Positions 6,584 to 15,360 of a stretch of DNA of 20,783 nucleotides are shown in pieces; position 1 is the stretch's first letter; the number at the start of each line of letters is the position of its first letter. The stretch lies in the NCBI GenBank assembly GCA_022785155.1, contig JALFRH010000215.1, positions 1 through 20,783 on the forward strand, written 5' to 3'. Source of the stretch: Spirochaetales bacterium. Lineage in GTDB: Bacteria > Spirochaetota > Spirochaetia > Sphaerochaetales > Sphaerochaetaceae. A program made the translations under genes and the position numbers. The notes beneath the pieces are model-generated. The model saw only the letters and a program-made list of their open reading frames with translations, did not search any database and was not told the DNA's origin.

Positions 6584-7471
6584 ATGAAGAAAGATTTTAT
6601 GTCACCTAAGTGTTTCCTGAATTCGAAACACAATGCGGTTTCTCCCAAGGGTTTTGGTGAGAATGGCTTTGACAGACCCAAGATGGATGTTGGGGATGCC
6701 CGAAAGCTTTTGGAAAGCTTGAAGAAAAATGGGTTGGAAGGTGAAGACGAAAGGGCCTTGGATATTGTCAGAAAGATAGGCAGGAAGAGGTTTATGTCCT
6801 ATGTGGAGTTCTACACCATTGAAAACACTCTAGGGGAATTGGTTTTCATACCGGGAACCACAGTGGATAGGATTATAGACGACATAGTCTTCAACAAAGA
6901 ATTGTGCAATTCCCTTTCCCTCTCCCTTTCTTTTTTCAGGAAGAACCTTGAACCGAAGCTTGGTTCAACCATATCTTTCTGGGCTGAGAGTAATTCTTGG
7001 AGCGGAATCATATCCGAGCATGGAGTCAATTACATGAATAGGAAATGCTTGGAGGAGGCCAGCTTCGAGGCGATATGGATGGACTACGATATGATATTCC
7101 CTAGGGAGGTGGCTAGGATCATCGCTTCTGAATATGGTATGGATGAGTATCATTTCTCCCAGTGGCTCAATATCGCCAGCTATGTCAGCGGCTTAAGTAA
7201 GAAATACAACAAGCTTATAGACCATGTCTTTTTGGATGAAATGGAATGCCCTGCAAACCTCTCTAAGCGCTTTCCTCTTTGGAACAGCAAGGTGAACATG
7301 ATAGGAAACCTTGTATTGGCTTTGGATTACCTGAATAAGGTGGAGGAGAAACACTATGACCAGAGCTTGGAGAAGACGATTTGGGATCTTTTGGCAAAAT
7401 ACTCCATAAATCCGAATAGAATCGGTTTTGACGGAAAAGATAAAATGAGTGGAGATGTTTTGGTTGTATGA
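6584..7471 (+). CDS. Unrecognised 295-residue protein
   Basis: The ATG follows a strong GGAGGG Shine-Dalgarno sequence by 5 bases, and the frame is long with normal codon use, so it is a real gene. The protein is soluble, with no signal peptide or membrane helix. The N-terminal 40 residues look polar and flexible; the rest is rich in aromatic residues and predicted helix, with notable stretches SFFRKNLEPKLGSTISFW (about 117-134) and NMIGNLVLALDYLNKVEEKH (about 240-259). No catalytic motif or family is recognised and no function is proposed. It stands alone: a terminator precedes it and the next gene has its own ribosome-binding site 51 bases after its stop. Its expression may be controlled by the folded leader. 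A second in-frame ATG at 6599 is a less likely start. Confidence 0.8.
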   Translation: MKKDFMSPKCFLNSKHNAVSPKGFGENGFDRPKMDVGDARKLLESLKKNGLEGEDERALDIVRKIGRKRFMSYVEFYTIENTLGELVFIPGTTVDRIIDDIVFNKELCNSLSLSLSFFRKNLEPKLGSTISFWAESNSWSGIISEHGVNYMNRKCLEEASFEAIWMDYDMIFPREVARIIASEYGMDEYHFSQWLNIASYVSGLSKKYNKLIDHVFLDEMECPANLSKRFPLWNSKVNMIGNLVLALDYLNKVEEKHYDQSLEKTIWDLLAKYSINPNRIGFDGKDKMSGDVLVV

Positions 7472-7522
7472 TTTATTTATCTTTGGATATTACTTATTAT
7501 ACTGGGGATACGGAGGATAAAA

Positions 7523-8245
7523 ATGTTAGTTTGGGCACATAGAGGTTTTTCATCCATTTACCCTGAAAACACAATGTTGGCTTTCAGAAAGGCCAAGGAA
7601 GCAGGTGCTGACGGTGTGGAGATGGATGTCCATTTGACCAAAGACGGGGAAGTGGTGGTAATACATGATGAAAACCTGTTGAGAACTACCGGTGTAGACA
7701 AAATGGTCGGTGATTGTACTCTCTCTGAAATCACAAGCATCAAAGCTTCAAAGACTATGGATGATAAGTTCGACGCTTATGTACCATCCTTTGATGAGTT
7801 TTGTAGTTTTATCAAGGAGAGCGGAATGAAAGCCAATGTTGAGCTGAAGACAGGCGTAATCTACTATCCAGGTATAGAAGAGAGGGTTGCCGCCATTGTC
7901 AAGAAATATGGCATTGAGGAGAATGTCCTGTTCTCTTCCTTCAATCCATTGTCCCTTATAATAATGAAGCGATATCTCCCTGAGTGTGGATTGGGATTCC
8001 TGTTTTCCTCATCCATAAACATCAAGCATATATCATACTTGTCGAAAGAAGTGGGTTATTCCTTCCTTCATCCTGATTATGAACTGATAAACAAGGAAAT
8101 GCTGGAGGAAGCTAAGGCCTGCAACTTGGGTATTAATACATGGACAGTCAACGATCCGGAAGAGGTGAAGAACCTCATGGCCTGGAACGTTGGAGGAGTC
8201 ATCTCAAATTGTCCTGATATGTGCCTGAAAGTCTTAGGTCGCTGA
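7523..8245 (+). CDS. Glycerophosphodiester phosphodiesterase
   Basis: This 240-residue GDPD-family enzyme should hydrolyse glycerophosphodiesters to glycerol-3-phosphate and an alcohol. The family signature is complete: HRG (6-8) near the N-terminus, PENTMLAFRKAKEAGAD, the metal pair E33/D35 in VEMDVHLTKDG, and the second catalytic histidine in VVIHDENLLRTTG (H48). The C-terminus has the usual INTWTVNDPEEV and GVISNCPD ends of the barrel. There is no signal peptide, so it acts in the cytoplasm, as in UgpQ-type enzymes. GGAGG lies 7 bases before the ATG. Its last 12 bases overlap the end of the convergent LacI-type gene. No glycerol-phosphate transporter is adjacent. Confidence 0.93.
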   Translation: MLVWAHRGFSSIYPENTMLAFRKAKEAGADGVEMDVHLTKDGEVVVIHDENLLRTTGVDKMVGDCTLSEITSIKASKTMDDKFDAYVPSFDEFCSFIKESGMKANVELKTGVIYYPGIEERVAAIVKKYGIEENVLFSSFNPLSLIIMKRYLPECGLGFLFSSSINIKHISYLSKEVGYSFLHPDYELINKEMLEEAKACNLGINTWTVNDPEEVKNLMAWNVGGVISNCPDMCLKVLGR

Positions 8246-9280
8246 AGAAATATCTTTTAGAGTATCTCCCTCTTCAAAAGTAAATGGAATGAGGGAGATT
8301 TTATTTTCAGGCTCATTTCCTTTGATGATGTCAAAGAGCATCTCTGCAGCCCTTATTCCCTTTTCGCGTCCTCTCTGGTCTATGGAGCATAGTTTTTTAC
8401 CCATTGTCGTGTGGTATATGCCATCAAAACCGATGACGGATACATCTTCAGGTACTCGTATTCCATTTTTCTCCAGGTATTCTATTGCACCTATGGCCTG
8501 GATATCCGACATGGTTACGATACATGTGGGGGTACCGTCCTTGAGTATCCTCTTTGCAGCTTCCTCTCCACCTTCCTTTGTTGCAAGAACAGGATAGGTT
8601 TTGAAAGGAGTGTCGATACCATACTCCTTTTCGGCTTTCAGATATCCTCTGTTTCTTGCTGCCGCTACACCAGGGGCTACGGTAGGAGAATCTGTATCGG
8701 AAAGGTATGCCGCTCCTGGAAGTGATATTACAGCTATCTTCCTGTGTCCACGTCCAAGGGCCTCGGTCATCTGTCTCATGGCAGCCTCTTCATTGTCTAT
8801 GGATACGGATATGACGTTCTCTTCATCGATGGCGTCTATACATACAAAGGGGAGTTTTCTTCTTTTGAATGCTTCCTGGACTTCGCTTCCAAACTCCAGA
8901 CCCATGCCTATTATTCCGTCAACTGTTGCATTCTTGATGGCTTCTGCAATGGATGAGCGGAGGGGAGGAATACAGGTGATGGTGTATCCATAGCTTTCGC
9001 AGATACTTCCTATTCCCCTCAATACATCTACGACGTGAGGGTTGTCCATGGAAATGTCGAAGGACTGGGGGACAAGGAAACCGAGGGATAAGTGACGCCC
9101 TAAAGAAAAGTTCCTGGCCATAGGGTCCGGAAAATAATCCAGCTCCTGGGCTATGCTCAGTATCTTTTCCACAGCATCCCTGCTGATTCTTTCAGGGCAG
9201 TTGAAGGCAAAAGAAACCGCCGTTTTGGAGTATCCGGATTTTTGAGCTATGTCTGCTATGGTTATTCTTTTGCTTTTCAT
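8234..9280 (-). CDS. LacI family transcriptional regulator
   Basis: This 348-residue repressor has an N-terminal LacI helix-turn-helix (ITIADIAQKSGYSKTAVSFA, residues 6-25), a hinge region (about 44-60, DPMARNFSLG) and a periplasmic-binding-like effector domain (SLGFLVPQ onward; VDGIIGMGLEFG, VPEDVSVIGFDG). It should bind a sugar or related small molecule and release operator DNA. Hinge residues follow the family pattern loosely. AAGGAG lies 7 bases before the ATG. A 12-bp palindrome overlaps its own -10 box, indicating autorepression. The divergent DUF1538 gene shares the intergenic region and could be co-regulated. No sugar transporter or catabolic gene sits beside it, so the effector is unknown. 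Confidence 0.93.
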   Translation of the reverse strand: MKSKRITIADIAQKSGYSKTAVSFAFNCPERISRDAVEKILSIAQELDYFPDPMARNFSLGRHLSLGFLVPQSFDISMDNPHVVDVLRGIGSICESYGYTITCIPPLRSSIAEAIKNATVDGIIGMGLEFGSEVQEAFKRRKLPFVCIDAIDEENVISVSIDNEEAAMRQMTEALGRGHRKIAVISLPGAAYLSDTDSPTVAPGVAAARNRGYLKAEKEYGIDTPFKTYPVLATKEGGEEAAKRILKDGTPTCIVTMSDIQAIGAIEYLEKNGIRVPEDVSVIGFDGIYHTTMGKKLCSIDQRGREKGIRAAEMLFDIIKGNEPENKISLIPFTFEEGDTLKDISSAT

Positions 9281-9296
9281 TTTCTTCTCCTTTCAC

Positions 9297-9331
9297 TAAA
9301 CTAGTTTATGTCTCAATTCTCCATAGGTCAA
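9297..9331 (-). promoter_or_regulatory. Promoter of the LacI-type gene with operator palindrome
   Basis: On the minus strand, TTGACC (9331-9326) and TAAACT (9308-9303) are separated by 17 bp. The -10 lies inside a perfect 12-bp palindrome, TAAACTAGTTTA (9297-9308), which has the symmetric form of LacI-family operators but a TA centre where CG is common. Binding there would block RNA polymerase. The palindrome is 135 bp from the TTG of the divergent DUF1538 gene. Confidence 0.55.
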
Positions 9332-9441
9332 AGATTTTCTATAAAAAGAGTAACTTTTTATTATGCAACAAGTTTTTATTGTAAATATGCGGGCTATGGT
9401 CTGAGCGTTTTTTGTGTTATATTCTATCCAAGGAGTTAGTT

Positions 9442-10887
9442 TTGGAGTTTATCAAGAAGTTAAGGGAAGTTTTGATTTCAGTTATGCCTATTGTACTGAT
9501 AGCACTTGTATTGGGTGCTGTTTATGGCGCATTTGTACAAGTGTCGCTTTTGGGCTTCCTGTTATCTTCTTTTCTCTTGGTCATAGGCCTTACTTTTTTC
9601 CTTTTTGGTGTAGATATGGCCTTTTTGCCCATAGGTAGCCGACTGGGAGCAAAAATAACGGAAAAAAAGAACCTGTGGCTCCTTTTGGGCTCCGGGTTGT
9701 TTCTTGGATTGCTGGTCACCATTGCAGAACCCGATGTAAGGGTGTTGGCCAATCAAGTCCATGAAATAAACAACAATGTCCATACTACAAAACTTGTGGT
9801 GGTCATAGCTCTGGGAGTAGGTATATTCATGGCCATCAGCTATATAAGGGCCCTTTCAGGAATATCCATAAAGATATTTATGGCGATCTTCATTGCAATA
9901 ATGATAGGTGTATCCTTGTTTCTCCCTGAGTTTTTCGTCTCCATAGGCTTTGACGCCGGCGGGGCGACTACAGGACCTTTGGCCGTTCCCTTTATTCTTG
10001 CTTTGGGTATGGGTGTATCGTCTGTACATGGTAATAAGGAGGAAGACTCCTTCGGTTATACAGGAATAGCCAGCATCGGACCTGTGTTGGGTGTCATGAT
10101 ATACAGCCTATTCATCAATGACGTGAATGAAGGCGTAGTAATGGAAACGGAAGCCATAAATCAGCTTGAGATACTCTTTTCCGTAATAAAGAATGTATCC
10201 CTTTCTCTTCTTCCTATAGCTGTTCTGACACTCATTTCCATATTCTTCATCCTCAAACTTCCGAAGATCAAGGCTTCCAAGATTCTTGTGGGTCTCTTCT
10301 ATTCGTACTTTGGCATCATAGTATTCCTTTTTGCAGTTGAATCTGCATTTATGCCTGTGGCAAGGACCCTTGGTTCCCTTATTGCCAAGGGCAATCCAAG
10401 TTTTCTTGTGGTCATAGGTTTTGTCATGGGGGCTATGGTTGTTTTGGCTGAACCGGCAATTTGGGTTCTGACCGAGGAGGTTGAAGAAAGAAGCCAAGGT
10501 AGGATAAAGCGAAACGTAATGATGGGGTTCATGGCTATGGGAGTGGCTGTGGCCGTATCTCTGGCAATGGTCAGAATTCTTACCGGTGTGCACATTCTTT
10601 TGCTGATTATTCCCATTTATGCCCTTATTCTATTATTGCTACCATTTGTTCCTCCTCTATTTGCAGGAATAGCCTTCGATAGTGGAGGAGTTGCTACAGG
10701 GCCTATGTCCTCTACCTTTCTGTTGCCCTTTGTTTCCGGTGCATCCTTTGTGGTTGCATCGAATCCAGGTGCAATGGCCTTCGGTATGATAGGGCTCATT
10801 GCGGCGATGCCCATTCTTTCCCTTGAGATATTGGGTGTCCTTTATGGATTGAAGATTAAAAAAGCGAAAGGAGTAGAAAATGAATAG
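9442..10887 (+). CDS. DUF1538 membrane protein with two homologous halves
   Basis: This 481-residue polytopic membrane protein has about 12 hydrophobic segments in two DUF1538 copies about 242 residues apart. GVDMAF (56-61) repeats as AVESAF (298-303), IAEP (94-97) as LAEP (335-338), and GFDAGGATTGP (169-179) as AFDSGGVATGP (411-421). The internal symmetry and paired Gly-rich, Asp-containing segments suggest a secondary transporter or channel, but no substrate is established. The start is a TTG at 9442 with AAGGAG 6 bases upstream; the frame opens earlier at 9412 without a ribosome-binding site. It overlaps the PII-like gene by 8 bases, so the two are probably made together, with the PII-like protein acting on the transporter. 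Confidence 0.88.
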   Translation: MEFIKKLREVLISVMPIVLIALVLGAVYGAFVQVSLLGFLLSSFLLVIGLTFFLFGVDMAFLPIGSRLGAKITEKKNLWLLLGSGLFLGLLVTIAEPDVRVLANQVHEINNNVHTTKLVVVIALGVGIFMAISYIRALSGISIKIFMAIFIAIMIGVSLFLPEFFVSIGFDAGGATTGPLAVPFILALGMGVSSVHGNKEEDSFGYTGIASIGPVLGVMIYSLFINDVNEGVVMETEAINQLEILFSVIKNVSLSLLPIAVLTLISIFFILKLPKIKASKILVGLFYSYFGIIVFLFAVESAFMPVARTLGSLIAKGNPSFLVVIGFVMGAMVVLAEPAIWVLTEEVEERSQGRIKRNVMMGFMAMGVAVAVSLAMVRILTGVHILLLIIPIYALILLLLPFVPPLFAGIAFDSGGVATGPMSSTFLLPFVSGASFVVASNPGAMAFGMIGLIAAMPILSLEILGVLYGLKIKKAKGVENE

Positions 10888-11458
10888 AAATGGAATGCTT
10901 TTTCTGGTTATGGAAAGAGGAAAAGCTGAGAAAGCTATGGAAATACTCCGTAATAATGGATCTCAAGGCGGTACTGTGATCAATGCCCGCGGTACAGCCT
11001 CATCCTCCCTGTTGTCTATTCTAGGTTTCGGGGACACCAGAAGGGATGTTATTCTATCGATGATGGAAGAGGGGATTTGGAAAGCCTCAAAGGAAGACGT
11101 TGAAAGATTGAAGACAAAGGGCATCGCTGCATTTATGGGAGGAAGTGATATGGAAGGCAATTGGACAATGATACAGGTTATATGTGAAACGGGCTATGGA
11201 GACGATGTCATGGCAGAGGCCAGAAAGGCAGGAGCCGGTGGCGGCACCATAATAAAGGGACATGGAACAGCAAAGGGGGACGATGTGAAATTCTTCGGTT
11301 ACCCCATTACAAGCGAGAAGGAAATCCTTGTCATTGTGGAGAAGACGGAGAAGGCTGAAGAGATAATCAAGGCCATTGAAGCAATGCCTATATTCCAAAA
11401 AAGAGGCAAAGCGGTGATGTTCACCCTCCCTGTATCCTCCTTCGCTACTTTCGGATAA
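10880..11458 (+). CDS. Tandem PII-like regulatory protein
   Basis: This 192-residue protein consists of two ferredoxin-fold PII-like repeats with a period of 91 residues. GGTVINARGTA (30-40) is repeated as GGTIIKGHGTA (121-131), and DTRRDVILSMMEEG as SEKEILVIVEKTEKA. In PII proteins the matching segment leads into the T-loop that touches transporters and enzymes; here it is shortened and lacks the uridylylated Tyr. GlnB/GlnK-type proteins bind ATP/ADP and 2-oxoglutarate as trimers; ligands of this group are not known. AAAGGAG lies 6 bases before the ATG, inside the end of the DUF1538 gene. The overlap points to regulation of that membrane protein. Confidence 0.87.
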   Translation: MNRNGMLFLVMERGKAEKAMEILRNNGSQGGTVINARGTASSSLLSILGFGDTRRDVILSMMEEGIWKASKEDVERLKTKGIAAFMGGSDMEGNWTMIQVICETGYGDDVMAEARKAGAGGGTIIKGHGTAKGDDVKFFGYPITSEKEILVIVEKTEKAEEIIKAIEAMPIFQKRGKAVMFTLPVSSFATFG

Positions 11459-11488
11459 ACGACTTCACGAAATATACATATATATAAA

Positions 11489-11517
11489 TTGACCAAGAAC
11501 CAATATTTAACTAAATA
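11489..11517 (+). promoter_or_regulatory. Candidate promoter of the ABC exporter operon
   Basis: TTGACC (11489-11494) is followed after 17 bp by TAAATA (11512-11517) in an AT-rich interval just upstream of the exporter genes. The -35 is good and the -10 weak. No terminator is visible after the PII-like gene, so some read-through is possible. Confidence 0.4.
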
Positions 11518-11554
11518 AATTTTATCCTACAGCTAAGTGCAAAAGGAAAGAAAC

Positions 11555-13273
11555 TTGATAAAAGAATTGTTTTCTCGAGTACGACAGTATAAGGCCAAAA
11601 CTGTTGCTACTCCTATTTTTATGGTACTTGAAGTATTGATGGAGGTTTTGATACCTGCCATTATGGCCCAGATCATCGACGTCGGCGTGGCTGAAATGGA
11701 TATGAATTACATCCTTTTGATGTCTGCTTTCTTGATCCTTACAGCCCTTCTTTCTCTGTTTTTCGGTGTTATGGGGGCGAAATTCGGTTCCGATGCAGGC
11801 GCCGGTTTCTCCACAAACCTTAGGCATGATCTATATAGCAAGGTCCAGGAATTCTCTTTCTCAGATATAGATAGGTTCAGTCCTTCTTCCTTGATCACCA
11901 GACTTACTACAGATGTCCAAAGAGTACAGCAGCTCTTTACCATGAGTATAAGGATGTTCGTGAGAAGCCCTATGATGCTTATTTTCTCCTCCATTATGGC
12001 TTTCAGGGCAGGAGGAGTCCTGGCAATGATCTTCATCATTGTCCTGCCTATCCTTGCTTTGGCCATAGCCATAATGGTGAAGATCACCTACTCATACTTC
12101 AACGCTGCCTTTAAGGGCTACGACCGTTTCAACCAGGTCGTAGGGGAAAACCTTTCAGGTATCAGGACAGTGAAAGCCTATGTAAGGGAAGACAAGGAAA
12201 AGGTCAAGTTCGGGGAAAGTGCCGAGAACATCCGTTATAACTTTACAAAGGCCCAGAAGATGATGGCTGCAATGAGCCCATTGATGATGTTCGTGTCCTA
12301 TGGCTGTATGATCGCCATCTCTTACTTCGGAGCAAAGCTTGTAAATGTAGGAAGCATGGATACCGGTTCATTGATGAGCATCTTCACATACACAGGTCAG
12401 ATTCTGTCCTCTCTTATGATGACAGGAATGATAGTTGTAATGTACACCATGACAAAGCCGAGTATGGAGAGAGTGGCTGAGGTTTTGTCATCAAAATCAT
12501 CTATGGATGAAAACGAAGACGGAGAGAAGGTTGTTCCTGATGGCTCCATTTCCTTCGAAAACGTAGATTTTGGATACAAAGAAGGCTCCAAGGTACTTAA
12601 GAACATCAACCTTGAAATAAAGAGCGGCGAAATGGTGGGTGTCATAGGAACCACTGGTAGTGGAAAGACTACCCTTGTCTCTCTTATAGCCCGTCTCTAC
12701 GACACCACAAATGGTAGAGTAAAGGTAGGAGGAAGGGACGTAAGGGAATATAACCTGGATGCCCTACGTGACAGCGTATCCGTTGTTCTTCAGAAGAATA
12801 CTCTCTTCTCCGGAAGTGTCAGGGAAAACCTCCAGTGGGGTAAGGAAGATGCCACAGAAGAGGAGATGAAGAGAGCATTGGATATATCTTCGGCCCTCTC
12901 CTTTGTAATGGAGAAGGAGGGAGGCTTGGATTACCACGTGGAACAGGGAGGATCCAACTTCTCAGGGGGCCAGAGACAGAGACTCTGTATTGCCAGGGCT
13001 CTTTTGAAGTCTCCTAAGATCCTTATAATGGATGACTCCACTTCTGCTGTGGATACCAAGACTGATAGAAAGATAAGGGAATCATTGAGACGTGACGTAA
13101 ACTCAATGACAAGAATCATCATAAGCCAGAGGGTCTCATCCATAGAAGACGCAGATAAGATCGTAATAATGAATGCTGGTAGAATAGAGGATGTCGGTAC
13201 GCACTCTCAACTTATGGAGAGAAATGCAGGGTACAGAAACCTCTATGAGACCCAGACCAAGGGGAGGGAGTGA
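11555..13273 (+). CDS. Heterodimeric ABC exporter, subunit with degenerate ATPase site
   Basis: This 572-residue half-transporter has six transmembrane helices (about 15-300) followed by a nucleotide-binding domain. Walker A GTTGSGKTT (365-373) and signature FSGGQ (469-473) are intact. The catalytic glutamate after Walker B is Asp (D493-D494) and the H-loop His is Gln (ISQR, Q525). This is the pattern of TM287/LmrC-type partners, in which this subunit contributes the non-hydrolysing site. It should work in the inner membrane with the next gene product, exporting drugs, lipids or peptides. The TTG at 11555 has AAGGA 7 bases upstream; an in-frame GTG at 11537 has no ribosome-binding site. Its TGA ends 2 bases before the partner's ATG. 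Confidence 0.92.
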   Translation: MIKELFSRVRQYKAKTVATPIFMVLEVLMEVLIPAIMAQIIDVGVAEMDMNYILLMSAFLILTALLSLFFGVMGAKFGSDAGAGFSTNLRHDLYSKVQEFSFSDIDRFSPSSLITRLTTDVQRVQQLFTMSIRMFVRSPMMLIFSSIMAFRAGGVLAMIFIIVLPILALAIAIMVKITYSYFNAAFKGYDRFNQVVGENLSGIRTVKAYVREDKEKVKFGESAENIRYNFTKAQKMMAAMSPLMMFVSYGCMIAISYFGAKLVNVGSMDTGSLMSIFTYTGQILSSLMMTGMIVVMYTMTKPSMERVAEVLSSKSSMDENEDGEKVVPDGSISFENVDFGYKEGSKVLKNINLEIKSGEMVGVIGTTGSGKTTLVSLIARLYDTTNGRVKVGGRDVREYNLDALRDSVSVVLQKNTLFSGSVRENLQWGKEDATEEEMKRALDISSALSFVMEKEGGLDYHVEQGGSNFSGGQRQRLCIARALLKSPKILIMDDSTSAVDTKTDRKIRESLRRDVNSMTRIIISQRVSSIEDADKIVIMNAGRIEDVGTHSQLMERNAGYRNLYETQTKGRE

Positions 13274-13275
13274 TT

Positions 13276-15156
13276 ATGGGAAAGATGAAGTTCGGCGAAA
13301 AAGCCAAAAACCCTAAGGCAACATTCCTCCGCCTGATGAAGGATGTCTTCGAGGGAAGATATGCCCTTATATTGCTGATTGTCTTCTGTATCATCCTTTC
13401 AGCTTTTGCAACTACATACTCTGCATCCTTTATAGGTTCCTTTATAGATGACGTTGTCATACCCCTTAAAGGTGTAGATAACCCTGATTTCACCAAGGCC
13501 ATACAGTATCTCTGTAAGTTTGCCCTGGTAGTTGCAGTTTCCATTGTAGCCTCTTTTGCATGCTCCTACATTATGGTGGGGGTGGCACAGAAGGCAATCT
13601 TCGATATGAGGATAAAGATGTTCGACAAACTGGAATCTCTTCCTCTCTCATACTTCGACAAGAATGCCAGAGGTTCCATTATGAGCCGTTTCGCCAACGA
13701 TACGGATACTCTCAACCAGTTGGTTGCCAACGGCCTCGTGCAGCTGTTGACAGCAGCCATGACCCTGGTTATGGTTCTTGTCTCCATGGCATTGAACAGC
13801 TGGATTCTCCTTCTTGTCGTCATTGCCTTTATTTTCATTACACTCTATGTAACGGGCTTGATAGGTAAGAAATCAGGAGCATACTTCAAGGCTCAGCAGA
13901 AAGCTCTTGGAGATGTAAACGGATATATAGAAGAGATGATGAATGGCCAGAGAGTTGTAAAGGTCTTTACCCATGAAGAAAAGTGTAAAGAAGAGTTTGA
14001 AGTGCTCAATAAAGACCTGGAAAAATGTATGGCCAAGGCAAATACCTGGGCTGGTTCCATGGGGCCTGTAAACAATAACCTCGGGCATCTTCAGTACGTT
14101 GTCCTTGTTCTTGCAGGTGCCGTGGCCATTATAGCCAGACCCGATATATATACCATCGGGGCCTTGGCTGCTTTCCTGCAGCTTTCCAAGTCATTCTCCA
14201 ATAATATTTCCCAGATTTCACAGCAGGCAAACAACGTTCTTTTGGCCCTTGCTGGTGCCGAACGCATCTACAAGCTGTTGGATGAAACTGGGGAGATGGA
14301 TGACGGCGACGTAACCCTTGTCAGAGTAAAGGGAGAAGGCGAAGCCATGGAAGAGTGCAAGGAAAGGACAGGCCGCTGGGCATGGAAGGTTCCTGAGAAA
14401 GATAAAACTGTCCTTGTTCCTCTAAAGGGTGGAGTTGTAGTGGATCATGTAGACTTCTCCTACGACGGAGAGAAAACTGTCCTCCACGATATTTCCCTTT
14501 ATGCAAAACCAGGACAGAAGATTGCTTTTGTCGGATCTACCGGTGCCGGTAAAACCACCATCACCAATCTTCTCAACCGTTTCTATAATATCCAGAAGGG
14601 TACCATCACCATAGACGGAGTAGATATCAGGAGAATCAAGCTCAATGACTTGAGAAGGTCCATGGCAATGGTTCTTCAGGATACAAACCTCTTTACAGGA
14701 ACGGTAAGGGAGAACATCAGGTATGGAAATCCCCAAGCCAGCGACGATGATGTCATTAAGGCTGCAAAGCTTGCAAATGCCCATGAGTTTATTATGATGA
14801 TGAAGGATGGCTACGATACAGTCATAACCAACAACGGAGAGAACCTGTCCCAAGGACAGAGGCAGCTTTTGTCCATTGCAAGGGCTGCAATTGCAGATCC
14901 TCCGATTATGGTTCTTGATGAAGCTACAAGCAGCATCGATACCCATACTGAAACTCTGGTCCAGTCCGGTATGGATAAGCTTATGGAAAACAGGACTGTA
15001 TTTGTCATTGCCCACCGTTTGTCCACAGTACGTAATAGTAATGCCATCATGGTATTGGAGAATGGTAGGATAATTGAAAGAGGTGACCATGAGGATCTAC
15101 TGAAGGAGAAGGGTGTCTATTACAGTCTCTATACAGGTAAGACTGAACTCAGTTGA
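13276..15156 (+). CDS. Heterodimeric ABC exporter, catalytic subunit
   Basis: This 626-residue partner of the preceding gene has six transmembrane helices and a nucleotide-binding domain with Walker A GSTGAGKTT (420-428), Walker B with catalytic D548-E549 and switch H580 (IAHR). The signature is LSQGQ (524-528) instead of LSGGQ, as in TM288-type subunits, which completes the degenerate site of the heterodimer. Between the helices and the ATPase lies a charged insertion of about 45 residues (about 340-385, with RTGRWAWK), typical of this subfamily. GGGAGG lies 8 bases before the ATG at 13276; a GTG at 13270 overlapping the previous stop is too close to that ribosome-binding site. Substrate is unknown. 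Confidence 0.93.
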   Translation: MGKMKFGEKAKNPKATFLRLMKDVFEGRYALILLIVFCIILSAFATTYSASFIGSFIDDVVIPLKGVDNPDFTKAIQYLCKFALVVAVSIVASFACSYIMVGVAQKAIFDMRIKMFDKLESLPLSYFDKNARGSIMSRFANDTDTLNQLVANGLVQLLTAAMTLVMVLVSMALNSWILLLVVIAFIFITLYVTGLIGKKSGAYFKAQQKALGDVNGYIEEMMNGQRVVKVFTHEEKCKEEFEVLNKDLEKCMAKANTWAGSMGPVNNNLGHLQYVVLVLAGAVAIIARPDIYTIGALAAFLQLSKSFSNNISQISQQANNVLLALAGAERIYKLLDETGEMDDGDVTLVRVKGEGEAMEECKERTGRWAWKVPEKDKTVLVPLKGGVVVDHVDFSYDGEKTVLHDISLYAKPGQKIAFVGSTGAGKTTITNLLNRFYNIQKGTITIDGVDIRRIKLNDLRRSMAMVLQDTNLFTGTVRENIRYGNPQASDDDVIKAAKLANAHEFIMMMKDGYDTVITNNGENLSQGQRQLLSIARAAIADPPIMVLDEATSSIDTHTETLVQSGMDKLMENRTVFVIAHRLSTVRNSNAIMVLENGRIIERGDHEDLLKEKGVYYSLYTGKTELS

Positions 15157-15178
15157 TCCAGGTGTGGCTTTTGTGGGC

Positions 15179-15213
15179 GGGCATGGCTTTGTTGTGGCTG
15201 TGCCCCTTTTTCT
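15179..15213 (+). terminator. Rho-independent terminator after the ABC exporter
   Basis: GGGCATGGC (15179-15187) pairs with GGCTGTGCCC (15196-15205) through nine pairs, two of them G-U, with a short loop and then TTTTT. It lies 23 bases after the catalytic subunit stop. Confidence 0.7.
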
Positions 15214-15360
15214 TATCCGGTATTCTTTGTCATCGGTCCTTACCAAAGGGTTTCTTCTTTTTTTGTTTCCGTTTTTGTAAAATTATATGACAAAATAAAT
15301 TAAGAATTAGTAAGCAATCCTTTTTAAGTCTTTTTTATTCTCTTTATCCTCTTCTTGGGC

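Noticed and set aside
10108..10593. 161-codon minus-strand frame
   Set aside because: It is antisense to the DUF1538 gene, low-complexity in His/Lys/Tyr, and lacks a ribosome-binding site.
14422..15090. 222-codon minus-strand frame
   Set aside because: It is antisense to the nucleotide-binding domain of the ABC exporter catalytic subunit, which has all conserved motifs in the other strand; it is a shadow frame.
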